Source: JADZAI01 sp047602465 (GTDB lineage: Bacteria; Pseudomonadota; Alphaproteobacteria; Micropepsales; Micropepsaceae). From it: 64,000 nt of DNA. This document shows, piece by piece, positions 42,863 through 51,240 of the stretch. Position numbers and translations under genes: made by a program. The stretch lies in contig JASGHF010000001.1 of NCBI GenBank assembly GCA_047602465.1, forward strand, positions 868,001-932,000, read 5' to 3'. Position 1 is the stretch's first letter. Each line of letters begins with the position of its first letter. The notes beneath the pieces were generated by a model. That model had not been told where the DNA came from. It worked only from the letters and a program-made list of their open reading frames with translations, and made no database searches.

Positions 42863-42894
42863 CCCGGATGGCCGCCCAAAAGGCGGCCATGAGG
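42863..42894. repeat. P1 palindrome, copy after the export lipoprotein gene
   Basis: CCCGGATGGCCGCC-CAAAA-GGCGGCCATGAGGG. Six bases after the stop at 42856, in the convergent gap with the sugar transferase. Confidence 0.8.
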
Positions 42895-42907
42895 GTCGGG
42901 ATCGCGC

Positions 42908-43699
42908 CTAGAACGCGGCCTTGCCGGTGATGACGGCGGGGATGGTCGCCAGCATGATGCGGATGTCGCGCCACACCGAAAAGGTGCGGATATATTCAAG
43001 GTCGGAGTCGACGCGGGCCTGGGCGTGGTTGGCATCGGCCACTTCGCCGCGCAGGCCGCGGACCTGGGCGAGGCCCGTGATGCCGGGGCGCACGGCGTGG
43101 CGGGCGAAATATTCCGGAACCAGATCCTCGTAGCGGACGCCGGCGGCGTGCATGCCGAGAACATGGGCGCGCGGGCCGACCAGCGACATGTCACCGCGCA
43201 GCACGTTGAAAAGCTGCGGCAGCTCGTCGATCGAGGTGCGACGGATGAAGCGGCCGACGGCGGTGACGCGCGGGTCGTTCTTCACGGTGTGGGCGATGCC
43301 GCTGCGGTCTTCCAGCGCGACATGCATCGAGCGGAACTTGTAGAGACGGAAGGGCACGTTGCCCTTGCCCCAGCGGCGCTGGGCGAAGAAGACCGGGCCT
43401 TTGCTGGTCAGCTTGACCGCCAGGGCGGTCCCGATCAGCAGCGGCGAGAGAAGGACGATCAGCAGGCTGGCGACGACGATGTCGAAGCCGCGCTTGACCG
43501 CGAAAGCGCCCGGCTTGCCCAGTCCAGGGGTCTGGACGCGGCGCAGCGTGCGGGCCTGCGACGGAACCGTCGCGGCCGGATTGAGTAGAGTTGAAATCCC
43601 CAAGTCACTCATCTGAAAGGGCGCCTTCGCCTGAGCCTGTGTTCCAAGTCGTTGGCCAAATCGTTCGTCGTGGTCAGCACGCGTTCTCTGAACATTCAT
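42908..43699 (-). CDS. Initiating polyprenyl-phosphate sugar-phosphate transferase (HfsE/PssY-like)
   Basis: About 263 residues ending in a complete bacterial sugar-transferase domain: KRGFDIVVASLLIVLLSPLL helix, TSKGPVFFAQRRWGKGNVPF, FRLYKFRSMHVALED, RRTSIDELPQLFNVLRGDMS with the catalytic Asp-Glu pair, and LVGPRAH. It places the first sugar phosphate onto undecaprenyl phosphate at the inner membrane. It lacks the N-terminal multi-helix part of WbaP-type enzymes. Start uncertain: ATG 43699 has GGGAAG-type SD; ATG 43612 would still leave the whole domain. Divergent from the GMC gene across the CtrA-box spacer. Confidence 0.88.
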   Translation of the reverse strand: MNVQRTRADHDERFGQRLGTQAQAKAPFQMSDLGISTLLNPAATVPSQARTLRRVQTPGLGKPGAFAVKRGFDIVVASLLIVLLSPLLIGTALAVKLTSKGPVFFAQRRWGKGNVPFRLYKFRSMHVALEDRSGIAHTVKNDPRVTAVGRFIRRTSIDELPQLFNVLRGDMSLVGPRAHVLGMHAAGVRYEDLVPEYFARHAVRPGITGLAQVRGLRGEVADANHAQARVDSDLEYIRTFSVWRDIRIMLATIPAVITGKAAF

Positions 43700-43947
43700 G
43701 GCGGCACGACTTCCCCGATCCGGTGTCCGGTTTTGAGACGCGGACGAGGACCAGGCTTCAAAGGCCGTGCCACACAGTTCTTGACTAATTTCTATTAACC
43801 TCAACGACTTAGATGCTGCGATTAACCTTACCCTTCGCACCCGCAGCAGGCGCTTTCTGGCGCTATTTCGCACGCGCGTAAACGTAAATCTTAACAGATC
43901 GTTAACGGGCCGCCGCTAGGGTTCCATTCCATGGGTGCGACCGTCTC
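43700..43947. promoter_or_regulatory. Divergent control region of the sugar transferase and GMC oxidoreductase genes
   Basis: About 250 bases, AT-richer than surroundings, with several TTAAC words (near 43795, 43823, 43891, 43902). No gene is seen. Holds the perfect CtrA-type box listed separately. Confidence 0.6.
43891..43906. promoter_or_regulatory. Perfect CtrA-type box TTAA-N7-TTAAC
   Basis: TTAA-CAGATCG-TTAAC fits the alphaproteobacterial CtrA consensus at all nine fixed positions. It lies 42 bases upstream of the GMC oxidoreductase start and about 190 upstream of the sugar transferase. Spacing symmetry makes it readable on either strand. CtrA itself is not encoded here. Confidence 0.6.
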
Positions 43948-45597
43948 ATGACGATCCAGGGGTGTGACTTCGCTGCCTTGCAGCGGGGCGCGGATGTCGT
44001 GGTGGCCGGCGCGGGGCCTGTGGGCCTGAAATGCGCGCTGGACCTCGCCGATGCGGGGCTGGAGGTGCTGCTGATCGAATCCGGGACGGCCGGACGCGAC
44101 GATGGCGCGCAGGCGCTGAGCGCCGCCGAGATCAGGAATGCGGGATCGCATGCGCCGATGGATTTGGCCGTCCAGCGGGGCTTTGGCGGGACGTCTGCGC
44201 TGTGGGGCGGACGGGCGGTGCCGTTCGACGCCGTGGATTTCGAGGCGCGGGCGGTGGCGCCGGGGGCGGACTGGCCGATCGGGCCTGAGGATGTCGCGCC
44301 CTGGTACGCGGAGGCGTGCCGGTTTCTGGATTGCGGGCCGGCGGACTTCTCGCTGCCCCTGCCCGGCCTGCCCGCGATGAACGGGCTGACGGCGACGCAT
44401 CTGGAGCGGTGGTGCGCGCGGAACGATATGGGCGCGGTGCATGGCGCGCGTGTCGCGGCGCATCCGAAGATCCGCGTGGCGCTGGGCGCGACGGTGACGC
44501 GGATCGAGGCGGAGGCGGCCTCGGGCGCAGTGTCAGGGCTGACGGTCGCAATGGGCGGCCAGACGGCGCGGGTGACGGGACATGCCTATGTCATCGCGGC
44601 GGGGGGCGTGGAGACGGCGCGGCTGATGCTGGCGAGCCGTAGCGAGGCGGCGCCGGAGCTGGGCGGACCGGCGCTGGGGCGGTTCTATATGGGACATGCC
44701 TTCGGCTCGATCGCGGATATCCAGTTCCTGCGGCCCGGCGACGACAAGGCGTTCACGTTCTTCAAGGATGCGAGCGGGCGCTATGTGCGGCGGCGCTTCA
44801 CTCTGGAGCCGCACGTGCAGCGGGAGCTGGGCCTCACCAATATGGCGGCCTGGCCCGATCTGCCCGAGCTGTACGATCCGGCGCACAGAAGCGCGATCCT
44901 GTCGCTGGCCTATCTGGCGCTGAAGACGCCGGTGATCGGGCCCCGGCTGATGAGCGAGGCGATCCGCCTAAGGAAAATCGGGCCGAGCGGGCGAACGGGC
45001 GCGCATCTGTGGAACGTCATCAAGGGCGCGCCGGGCGCGACGTGGTTCGCGGCGCGGTTCCTGGCCGCACGCTATAGCAAGGTGCGGCTGCCGGGGTTCT
45101 TCGTGCTGAACGGGGCGCATCGCTATGCCCTGCACTTCCATGCCGAGCATGTGCCGGACGCCGACAGCCGTGTGACGTTGAGCGACAGCCGCGATGCGCT
45201 GGGGATGCGGCGCGCCGTCATCGACCTGCGGTTCGGGGCGGCGGATGCGGCAGGCGTCGTCCGCACGCATGATGCAATGGATGAACGGATGCAGGCGGCC
45301 GGCTATGCGAAGCTGATCCATGCGCATGCGCCGGACGCGCGCGCGGCGGCCGTGCTGGCGCAGGCGTCGGACGGGTTCCACCAGATCGGGACGGCGCGGA
45401 TGGGTGCAGACCCGGCGACCAGCGTGGTGGACGCGGATGCGCGGGTGCATGGGATGCGGAACCTGTTTGTCGCCGGATCGGCGGTGCTGCCGCGTTCCGG
45501 CCAGGCGAACCCGACTTTGCTGGCCGTGGCGCTGGCCGGGCGGCTGGCGAAACACCTTGGGGAACATCTTGCGGAATTTATTCCGCAGGGGGCTTGA
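43948..45597 (+). CDS. GMC-family FAD oxidoreductase
   Basis: A 549-residue flavoprotein. FAD fold VVVAGAGPVGLKCALDLADA with the acidic end LLIESG, signature GGTSALWGGRAVPFD (the GMC motif region), YVIAAGGVETARLML, and C-terminal FHQIGTARMGADPATSVVDA, NLFVAGSAVLPRSGQANPTL, the substrate/FAD-cap region of GMC oxidases. Known members oxidise alcohols or sugar hydroxyls. Here a role in modifying the polymer or its precursors is inferred from position in the locus. Confidence 0.88.
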   Translation: MTIQGCDFAALQRGADVVVAGAGPVGLKCALDLADAGLEVLLIESGTAGRDDGAQALSAAEIRNAGSHAPMDLAVQRGFGGTSALWGGRAVPFDAVDFEARAVAPGADWPIGPEDVAPWYAEACRFLDCGPADFSLPLPGLPAMNGLTATHLERWCARNDMGAVHGARVAAHPKIRVALGATVTRIEAEAASGAVSGLTVAMGGQTARVTGHAYVIAAGGVETARLMLASRSEAAPELGGPALGRFYMGHAFGSIADIQFLRPGDDKAFTFFKDASGRYVRRRFTLEPHVQRELGLTNMAAWPDLPELYDPAHRSAILSLAYLALKTPVIGPRLMSEAIRLRKIGPSGRTGAHLWNVIKGAPGATWFAARFLAARYSKVRLPGFFVLNGAHRYALHFHAEHVPDADSRVTLSDSRDALGMRRAVIDLRFGAADAAGVVRTHDAMDERMQAAGYAKLIHAHAPDARAAAVLAQASDGFHQIGTARMGADPATSVVDADARVHGMRNLFVAGSAVLPRSGQANPTLLAVALAGRLAKHLGEHLAEFIPQGA

Positions 45598-45654
45598 AGC
45601 GCGCGCTCGAATAGACTATATTCCTATCTCTGCCGGATTGGGTGAGGCGGGGTG

Positions 45655-45702
45655 CGTCCTTCGAGACGGGCGCGTTGCGCCCTCCTCAGGATGAGGAAAA
45701 GG
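45655..45702. repeat. P3 palindromic repeat (copy 2)
   Basis: TCCTTCGAGACGGGCGC-GTT-GCGCCCTCCTCAGGATGAGG. Same fixed ends as 40853-40902 with a changed stem. Directly precedes R1 copy C, so this spacer (45598-45843) is a mosaic of two repeat families and holds no gene. Confidence 0.8.
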
Positions 45703-45726
45703 GTGTGGAGTCTCGGGCATGGGCCG

Positions 45727-45843
45727 GGGGTGACTGGAGGGGCCGGCGCCCCTGGCACCTCTCCTGATCGCTGCGCGATCTGTCCTCTCCCCGAAACATT
45801 TCCGCGAACACGCTCTCGCGTGCTTCGCCGCGCGGAGCGGATT
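45727..45843. repeat. R1 repeat, copy C, with nested palindrome
   Basis: Matches R1 copies A and B (GGCCGGCGCCCCTGGCACC, CTCTCCTGATCGCTGCGCGATCTGTCCTCTCC), but its last hairpin is split by an extra stretch at about 45793-45830 containing CACGC-TCTC-GCGTG. Ends next to the aldo/keto reductase stop at 45844, as copies A and B do for their genes. Confidence 0.78.
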
Positions 45844-46743
45844 TTAGAGCAGGGCTTCGAGGCGGGAGATCGCCGTGGGATCGGGCGCGGTAGAAGCGGC
45901 CTCAGTGTTCGCGGCGAGGTGCGCGGGCGCGTAGGCGGAGGTGAGGACGACGCCATCGGGATTGGCGGCGAAGGCGTAGGTGAGAAGCGCGTCGGCGGCG
46001 GTGGGAAAACCGGCGGCGCGGAGGGTGGATTCGGGGAGGCGTTTGAGTTTGTCGAGGGCGCCGGCCACGCCGAAGACGGAATGGGTGATGGTGAAAGTAT
46101 CGGCCGGGGCGGCGGCGAGGCCTTTCACGAAGGGGGAGTTGGCGGTTTGCAGCGTGTCGGCGGGAAGGCCCGCCTCGCGTGCGGCGGCGAAGATTTCGGG
46201 TGCGCCTGCGATGGCGATGCGGGCGGCGAGGCCTTCGGATTTGATGTCGTCGAGAGCGCGGATGACGGCTTCGTTGCGGACGTCATCGAGTGTGGGTTCA
46301 TGAAGCGCGAAGACGGCGAGATCTGTGCGGCCGAGGCGTTCGAGGCTTTGCAGGAGCGAGACGCGCAGCGTTTCGGCGTCGAGGGGGAGACGCCGGGCAT
46401 TATCGGGCCGGAGCTTCTTCACCAGCGGACGCAGGGCGGGAATGGCGGCGACGATGGGACGCGCCGCAGCGCCGATGACGGCCTTCACCGGATTGCGGCG
46501 TCCGGCGATGAGGCCGGCCTTGGTGACGATGTGGGCGTTGGTGCCTTTCAGCGCCGCCCCGAGAATCTGTTCGGCCTTGCCGTCGCCATAGGAGGGGGCG
46601 ACGTCGAACCAGGTGATGCCGGATTGAAGGGCGGCGTCGATGGCGGCGCGTCCGGCTTTTTCCGAGATGCGGGAACCGAGCGAGGCGCAGCCGAAGCCGA
46701 GCGCGGAGACCGCGCCGACGCCGGGGCAATCGACGGTGCGCAT
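45844..46743 (-). CDS. Aldo/keto reductase family protein
   Basis: A 299-residue TIM-barrel reductase. Marks: LGFGCASLGSRIS at strand 1, TWFDVAPSYGDGKAEQILGA (catalytic Asp and Tyr region D-x-A-P-x-Y-G) and DLAVFALHEPTLDDV (the L-H-x-P strand). The YGDGKAEQ stretch supports the Mocs/TagA-like or L-fucose-like aldo/keto group. Start chosen at ATG 46743, which overlaps the upstream glycosyltransferase stop by one base (TGATG). Member of a three-gene unit with the GT and methyltransferase. NADPH-dependent role in sugar chemistry is inferred. Confidence 0.82.
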   Translation of the reverse strand: MRTVDCPGVGAVSALGFGCASLGSRISEKAGRAAIDAALQSGITWFDVAPSYGDGKAEQILGAALKGTNAHIVTKAGLIAGRRNPVKAVIGAAARPIVAAIPALRPLVKKLRPDNARRLPLDAETLRVSLLQSLERLGRTDLAVFALHEPTLDDVRNEAVIRALDDIKSEGLAARIAIAGAPEIFAAAREAGLPADTLQTANSPFVKGLAAAPADTFTITHSVFGVAGALDKLKRLPESTLRAAGFPTAADALLTYAFAANPDGVVLTSAYAPAHLAANTEAASTAPDPTAISRLEALL

Positions 46744-48002
46744 CACTCCGCAGCGAGCGGCAGCGCGGGGGCCGGCGGCGGCTTGCCGGGGCGCGCGATC
46801 TCGCGGATCGCGGTGAAGAGGCGCGTCAACTGGTTGTCGATGGACCAGGGGACGATCTTTTCGTGGACCTTGTTCGGATCGGTGAGGCCGGAGCGGATTT
46901 CGTCCCACTGCTGAAGGATCGCGCCGGTGACGAGGGCTTCGGAGTCCTCGACCGATGCGCCGCGTTCGACCATGCGGCCGTTCACGCCCTGCTCGATCAC
47001 CTGATCGAACTGGGGAAGACGCAAGCCGCCGAAGGGACGGCCCGAGGCGAGGAGTTCAAGCAGGAAGCAGGGCATGCCTTCCCAGTGGGAGACGAGGATG
47101 CCCATGTGGACCTTCTGCATCGCGGCGGCGACGCCATCCGGCAGCAATGCGCCGTGGCGGACGGTGAAGGATTCGATCGCCGCGAATTCGGGGAAGCGGT
47201 GCGGATCGGCCGAGCCGCAGAAGTGGAATTCAAACGCCCCGTTCAGCGCCTCGTGCAGGCGCTTGCAGACGCGGAACATGAGGGCGGGGTCTTTGAACTC
47301 GTCCAGGCGGCCGGCATAGACGAGCTTCAGCTTGCCGTCGGTGAGATCGAAGGGCGTGGCGTGGAAGAGCTGGGTATCCACCGAGACGGTCAGCACCTCG
47401 GCCTTGCGGGCCTGGCTGGGGTGACGCTGGGCGAGGCGTTCCTTCAGCTTGGGCGTGACGCAGAAGATGCGGCTGGCGAGGCGGAAGGCCATCCATTCGG
47501 CGGTGGCGTTGATGCGCCAGTGCCGCGAGAGGACGCTGTCCATCTTGTCGGTCCTGGGGTCGCCTTCGTTATGGACCATGACGATGAGCGGGCAGCCGAG
47601 CATACGGGCGAGCGGCGCGAACTCGAAACGCTCGACCTCAACCGTCGCGGCCTCGCCCTTGATGGCGCGGCGGATGGCGGGGAGATGGCGGAAGAGCGCC
47701 TTGGCGAAACGGAAAGTGACCGAGTTGGAGACGGTCTTCGCCGCCGTGGTCTGATCGCCATAGGGAATATGCATGACGGGCAGGAAGTCGATCTCGCGGC
47801 CCGCGACGGTGATGGTGTGGACCTTGCCGATTTCCAGATCGCCGAAATCATCGAGGCCGACCATGAGAATGCGCATATCGGCCGGGTGACGGCGCAGCAG
47901 CTGTCGCACATGGGTTTCCATGCCGCCGACCTTGGGGCCGCGCGGATCGAAGCCGTGGATGGAGACGAGACGAAGGGACATGGATGTTGGCTCTGCAGGC
48001 AT
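46743..48002 (-). CDS. Glycosyltransferase, GT4-like
   Basis: A 419-residue GT-B fold glycosyltransferase. N-terminal SIHGFDPRGPKVGGMETHVR (glycine-rich acceptor loop G-G-M-E-x-H-V), interdomain VSVDTQLFHATPFDLTD, KLKLVYAGRLDEFKDPALMF (donor-domain start), FHFCGSADPHRFPEF, and MGILVSHWEGMPCFLLELLA, the E-x7-E-like donor site variant of GT4. It adds a sugar from a nucleotide donor to the growing lipid-linked unit. Stop overlaps the next ATG; start overlaps the upstream stop. Confidence 0.87.
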   Translation of the reverse strand: MPAEPTSMSLRLVSIHGFDPRGPKVGGMETHVRQLLRRHPADMRILMVGLDDFGDLEIGKVHTITVAGREIDFLPVMHIPYGDQTTAAKTVSNSVTFRFAKALFRHLPAIRRAIKGEAATVEVERFEFAPLARMLGCPLIVMVHNEGDPRTDKMDSVLSRHWRINATAEWMAFRLASRIFCVTPKLKERLAQRHPSQARKAEVLTVSVDTQLFHATPFDLTDGKLKLVYAGRLDEFKDPALMFRVCKRLHEALNGAFEFHFCGSADPHRFPEFAAIESFTVRHGALLPDGVAAAMQKVHMGILVSHWEGMPCFLLELLASGRPFGGLRLPQFDQVIEQGVNGRMVERGASVEDSEALVTGAILQQWDEIRSGLTDPNKVHEKIVPWSIDNQLTRLFTAIREIARPGKPPPAPALPLAAE

Positions 48003-48658
48003 CAGCGGACGGCGATGAGGGATTTGGTGAAGCCGAAGGCGCGCTCGCGTTCAAGCTTCGCATCCGGGAAGAGGTGCATGAAGCGGCGGGCGTCGAGGAG
48101 GTTCGAGTCCTCGATGAAGCGCTGGGCGTCGTCGATGCTGGGCGCCGTTGGGAAGGCGCCGAGCGGACGGCGCATCGCCTTCGCCACGCGCATCGGTTCA
48201 GGCAGCCAGTGGAAGAAGAGCGAGCGGAAATGCGGCTCCATCGGGAACCAGTAATTCGGGGTCTGCACGAAATAGCGGGGCGCGAGGCGGCGGATCTCGC
48301 TCGCGAAGGCGCGCATGTCGGCCCATTTGCCGACATGTTCCAGCACCGAATTGGAATGGACGATATCGAAGGCGTTGTCGGCGTAGTGCGGCATGGCGCG
48401 GCAATCGCCCTGATGCGCCTCGAAGCGGGCGTCATCGAGGCGTTCGGCCTGGAGGTTGATGAGCGTGAATTTGAAGTTGCGGCCCTTCCACACCGGCTCA
48501 AGATCGAGCCAGTAGTCGCGGTTGCCGCCCATATCGAGGATACGGACTTCGCTTCTGGTCTTCAGGATTTCATCCGCGAGGGCGACGAAACGCGCCAGAC
48601 GCTTGGCCCGATAGCCCGTCTGCGCACCCCAATGCTCCTCGCCAACCTTACCAGCCAC
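48002..48658 (-). CDS. SAM-dependent methyltransferase
   Basis: A 218-residue class I methyltransferase. Motif I VRILDMGGNRDYWLD, motif II-like NFKFTLINLQAERLDDARFE and motif IV FDIVHSNSVLEHVGKWADM (the SNSVLEH block of the methyltransf_11 type), then RYFVQTPNYWFPMEPHFRSL, commonly seen in polysaccharide loci. GTG start with GGCTGG. Probably methylates a sugar or lipid-linked intermediate. First gene of the three-gene unit; divergent from the xylanase. Confidence 0.85.
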   Translation of the reverse strand: MAGKVGEEHWGAQTGYRAKRLARFVALADEILKTRSEVRILDMGGNRDYWLDLEPVWKGRNFKFTLINLQAERLDDARFEAHQGDCRAMPHYADNAFDIVHSNSVLEHVGKWADMRAFASEIRRLAPRYFVQTPNYWFPMEPHFRSLFFHWLPEPMRVAKAMRRPLGAFPTAPSIDDAQRFIEDSNLLDARRFMHLFPDAKLERERAFGFTKSLIAVR

Positions 48659-48719
48659 GGCCCAAATCCTTAACGATACCGGCCTACTCCTACACGAGGG
48701 CGGTTAAGGGAGCGTCAGT
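48659..48719. promoter_or_regulatory. Divergent promoter region between methyltransferase and GH10 gene
   Basis: Sixty-one bases with two TTAA words (48670 and 48704) and no TTAA-N7-TTAA. Likely holds promoters in both directions. Confidence 0.35.
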
Positions 48720-49808
48720 TTGACCTTCGACAGACGGCGATTTCTGCAAGGCGCATCAGCAGTTGCAGCGGGGTTCGCCCTGCCCGGCCGCGTATTCTCC
48801 GCAGAATGGCCGCGGCTGGCGGCCATAGCCGCCGCGCGGGGCCTGGGGTTCGGCAGCGCGTTCGACCGCGAGATCTTCGACGATCCGGCTTGGGCCGAAC
48901 TGCTGGCGGCGCAGTGCAGGATCGGGGCGATCGAGAACAGCCTGAAATTCGACTGGCTGCGACCGAACGGGCCGGAGGCGGATTTCGCCGTGGCGGACCG
49001 GTTGATCGATTTCGGGTTGAAAGCCGGGCTTGCCTTACGCGGCACCGCGCTGATCTGGAACGACTGGCTGCCGGACTGGCTGAAATGGTCGAGCGTGAAA
49101 GACCGGCGGGGCATTTTCGAGCGGCATATCGACGAGGTGGTTTTCCGCTATGCCGGGCGGGTGACGAGCTGGGATGTCGTCAACGAACCGTTCTTTCCCA
49201 TGCACGGGCGCGAGGGCGGATATCGCGGCGGCTATTGGTTCGATGCGCTGGGGCCGGACTATATCGCGCAGGCCTTCCGGCGCGTCGCAGCGGCGGACCC
49301 GCAGGCCGAACTGGTGCTGAACGAAGCCTTTTGCGAACATGACGACCCGTTTGGCGTCAGCATCCGGCCATTGCTGTATGACTGCGTGAAGCGCCTGAAG
49401 GATGACGGCGTGCCGCTGCATGCCGTTGGCCTGCAGGGGCATCTGAAGCCGCATCTGCCGCACGACTATGCGCGCTTCGCCGATTGGGTGGCGGCGCTCG
49501 CGGCGCTTGGCGTTTCGGTGAAGATCACCGAGCTGGATGTCGACGACAGCGCGTTGCCGGGCGAGCTGCCCGAGCGCGATGCGGCGGTGGCGGAGACGCT
49601 GAGGCAGTTTCTCAGCGCCGTGTTGCCGGTGCTGCCGCTGGAGGAGGTGATCTGCTGGCAGCTGAGCGACAAGTATTCCTGGTACGGGAACGCGGACTGG
49701 TATCCGAAGGAGCGGCAGGCGCGATCGCATCTGTTCGATGTGGAGATGCGGCCGAAGCGCGCGGCGGACGCGGTGGCGGCGGCGCTGGCGGCGTCACCGG
49801 CGCGATAG
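48720..49808 (+). CDS. Tat-exported GH10 endo-beta-1,4-glycanase (xylanase-like)
   Basis: A 362-residue GH10 enzyme. Tat signal DRRRFLQGASAVAAGFALPG (RRxFLxG), then a TIM barrel with LRGTALIWNDWLPDWL, acid/base Glu in VTSWDVVNEPFFPM, HAVGLQGHLKPH, nucleophile Glu in VSVKITELDVDD and CWQLSDKYSWYG. All GH10 catalytic hallmarks are present. TTG start, GGGAG seven bases upstream. Its place inside an exopolysaccharide cluster suggests that it trims or turns over the cell's own polymer rather than feeding on plant xylan. The 3' end overlaps the convergent flippase gene by 15 bases. Confidence 0.92.
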   Translation: MTFDRRRFLQGASAVAAGFALPGRVFSAEWPRLAAIAAARGLGFGSAFDREIFDDPAWAELLAAQCRIGAIENSLKFDWLRPNGPEADFAVADRLIDFGLKAGLALRGTALIWNDWLPDWLKWSSVKDRRGIFERHIDEVVFRYAGRVTSWDVVNEPFFPMHGREGGYRGGYWFDALGPDYIAQAFRRVAAADPQAELVLNEAFCEHDDPFGVSIRPLLYDCVKRLKDDGVPLHAVGLQGHLKPHLPHDYARFADWVAALAALGVSVKITELDVDDSALPGELPERDAAVAETLRQFLSAVLPVLPLEEVICWQLSDKYSWYGNADWYPKERQARSHLFDVEMRPKRAADAVAAALAASPAR

Positions 49809-51236
49809 GCGCGCGGTCAGCTTGCCGCCGAAGGTCTTGACCTCGGCCGGGAACATGAGGGCGAGCGCGGCACCGTAGGTGAGCGCGCCGACGCCGACTT
49901 CGGTGAGCAGTCCGGCGAGGCTGTGCGGGAGGGGCAGAAGCTCCAGCACGACGATCATGGCGAGGGTGGCGGCGGCGATCTTCGCGAGATCGGCGATGCG
50001 CAGATAGTAGCCGAAGAGACGGTTGGCGACGATGAAGGAGAAAATCTCCGCCAGCACCGCCGCGACGAGGCAGCCCGCCGCCGCGCCCGGCATGCCGCCC
50101 AGATGCAGGCCGACGATGCAGCAGATGACGGTGGCGGAGGCCTCGATCACCGTGGACCAGATGTTGAGCGTGGTGCGCTCGAACAGCAGGAAGCACTGGT
50201 CGGAGCCGTGGTTCTTGAAGGCGCGGATGGCGCCGGCGGCGACGGCGAGCGGGAGAATCTGCGTCGTCATCGGCGCGTATTGCGCGGCGACGAGAACCTC
50301 GACCAGCGAGGCGTTGAGAACGATGACGCCCGCGAGGCTGGGCGCGAGGATGGCGAGGAGCAGCGCGGAATTGGTGGCGAACTGGGGCAGCGCGGCTTTC
50401 GGGCCGACCTCGCGGATGCGTTCCACCGCGATGGTGAAGGAGGCGCCGGTCACCAGCATCGAGGCGAACGATGTGAGGCGCAGGCCGAGCCACCAGCCGA
50501 CGGTGACGAAGCCGACGGCCTCGACGCCCATATCGGCCTGGACGATGAAGCGGATCGAATGGCTGCCGACCCAGACGAGGACGCTGGCGATGAAGAGCGG
50601 CGCGCCGTAGCGCCAGGCGGCGGCGAGGATGGCGCGGTCGAAGCGCGGGATGCGGAGGTCGAGCCGCATCAGGGGAAGCGCGAGGACGATGCCGGCGGCC
50701 TGCGCCGCCGCATAGCTCCAGAGCAGGATGTCGGGCGTCGGGGCGATATAGGCGACGGCGGCGAGACCGATGAGGAAGCCGAAGAGCGAGCCGGTGATCT
50801 GGATGATCGAATAGGCGGTGATTTCGAAATGCGCGCGGGCGCGGTCGGCCAGATGGCTGGCGAGATTGCGCGTGAGGGTGAAGGCGACGGCGGCGGCGGC
50901 GAACTCGACGGTCGGGTCGATGTCGAGGACGGTCCAGACGGCGGCGACGGCGAAGGCGGTCTGCGCGAGGGCGGCGATGATCTGCACCGCCCATTCCATG
51001 CCGTCGAGGCGGGCGCGGTCGCCCTCTGCCCCGTGGCCGCTGGCGTAGCGGAGCATATAGGCCGACCACCAGGCGAGAATGGCGAGGCCGGCCAGTTCCT
51101 GAATCGCCCAGACGAGCGCGTAGGCGCCGAGCGCATCGGGCTGGAGCCAGTAGGTCCACACGATGGTGGCGACCATCTGGGCCAGCGGGCCGATGAGCTG
51201 GGCCGGGAGGTAGAGGATGGTCTGGCGCAGGAGCAT
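49794..51236 (-). CDS. Polysaccharide flippase (Wzx-like, MOP superfamily)
   Basis: A 480-residue membrane protein with about 12-14 helices. N-terminal ILYLPAQLIGPLAQMVATIV, then WWSAYMLRYASGH, LFIASVLVWVGSHSIRFIVQ and AFKNHGSDQCFLLFERTTLN. Overall layout and length fit a polysaccharide or oligosaccharide flippase carrying lipid-linked units across the inner membrane. Fifth gene of a five-gene minus-strand operon. Gap of 4 bases to the ligase-like gene. Confidence 0.85.
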   Translation of the reverse strand: MLLRQTILYLPAQLIGPLAQMVATIVWTYWLQPDALGAYALVWAIQELAGLAILAWWSAYMLRYASGHGAEGDRARLDGMEWAVQIIAALAQTAFAVAAVWTVLDIDPTVEFAAAAVAFTLTRNLASHLADRARAHFEITAYSIIQITGSLFGFLIGLAAVAYIAPTPDILLWSYAAAQAAGIVLALPLMRLDLRIPRFDRAILAAAWRYGAPLFIASVLVWVGSHSIRFIVQADMGVEAVGFVTVGWWLGLRLTSFASMLVTGASFTIAVERIREVGPKAALPQFATNSALLLAILAPSLAGVIVLNASLVEVLVAAQYAPMTTQILPLAVAAGAIRAFKNHGSDQCFLLFERTTLNIWSTVIEASATVICCIVGLHLGGMPGAAAGCLVAAVLAEIFSFIVANRLFGYYLRIADLAKIAAATLAMIVVLELLPLPHSLAGLLTEVGVGALTYGAALALMFPAEVKTFGGKLTARLSRR

Positions 51237-51240
51237 GGCG

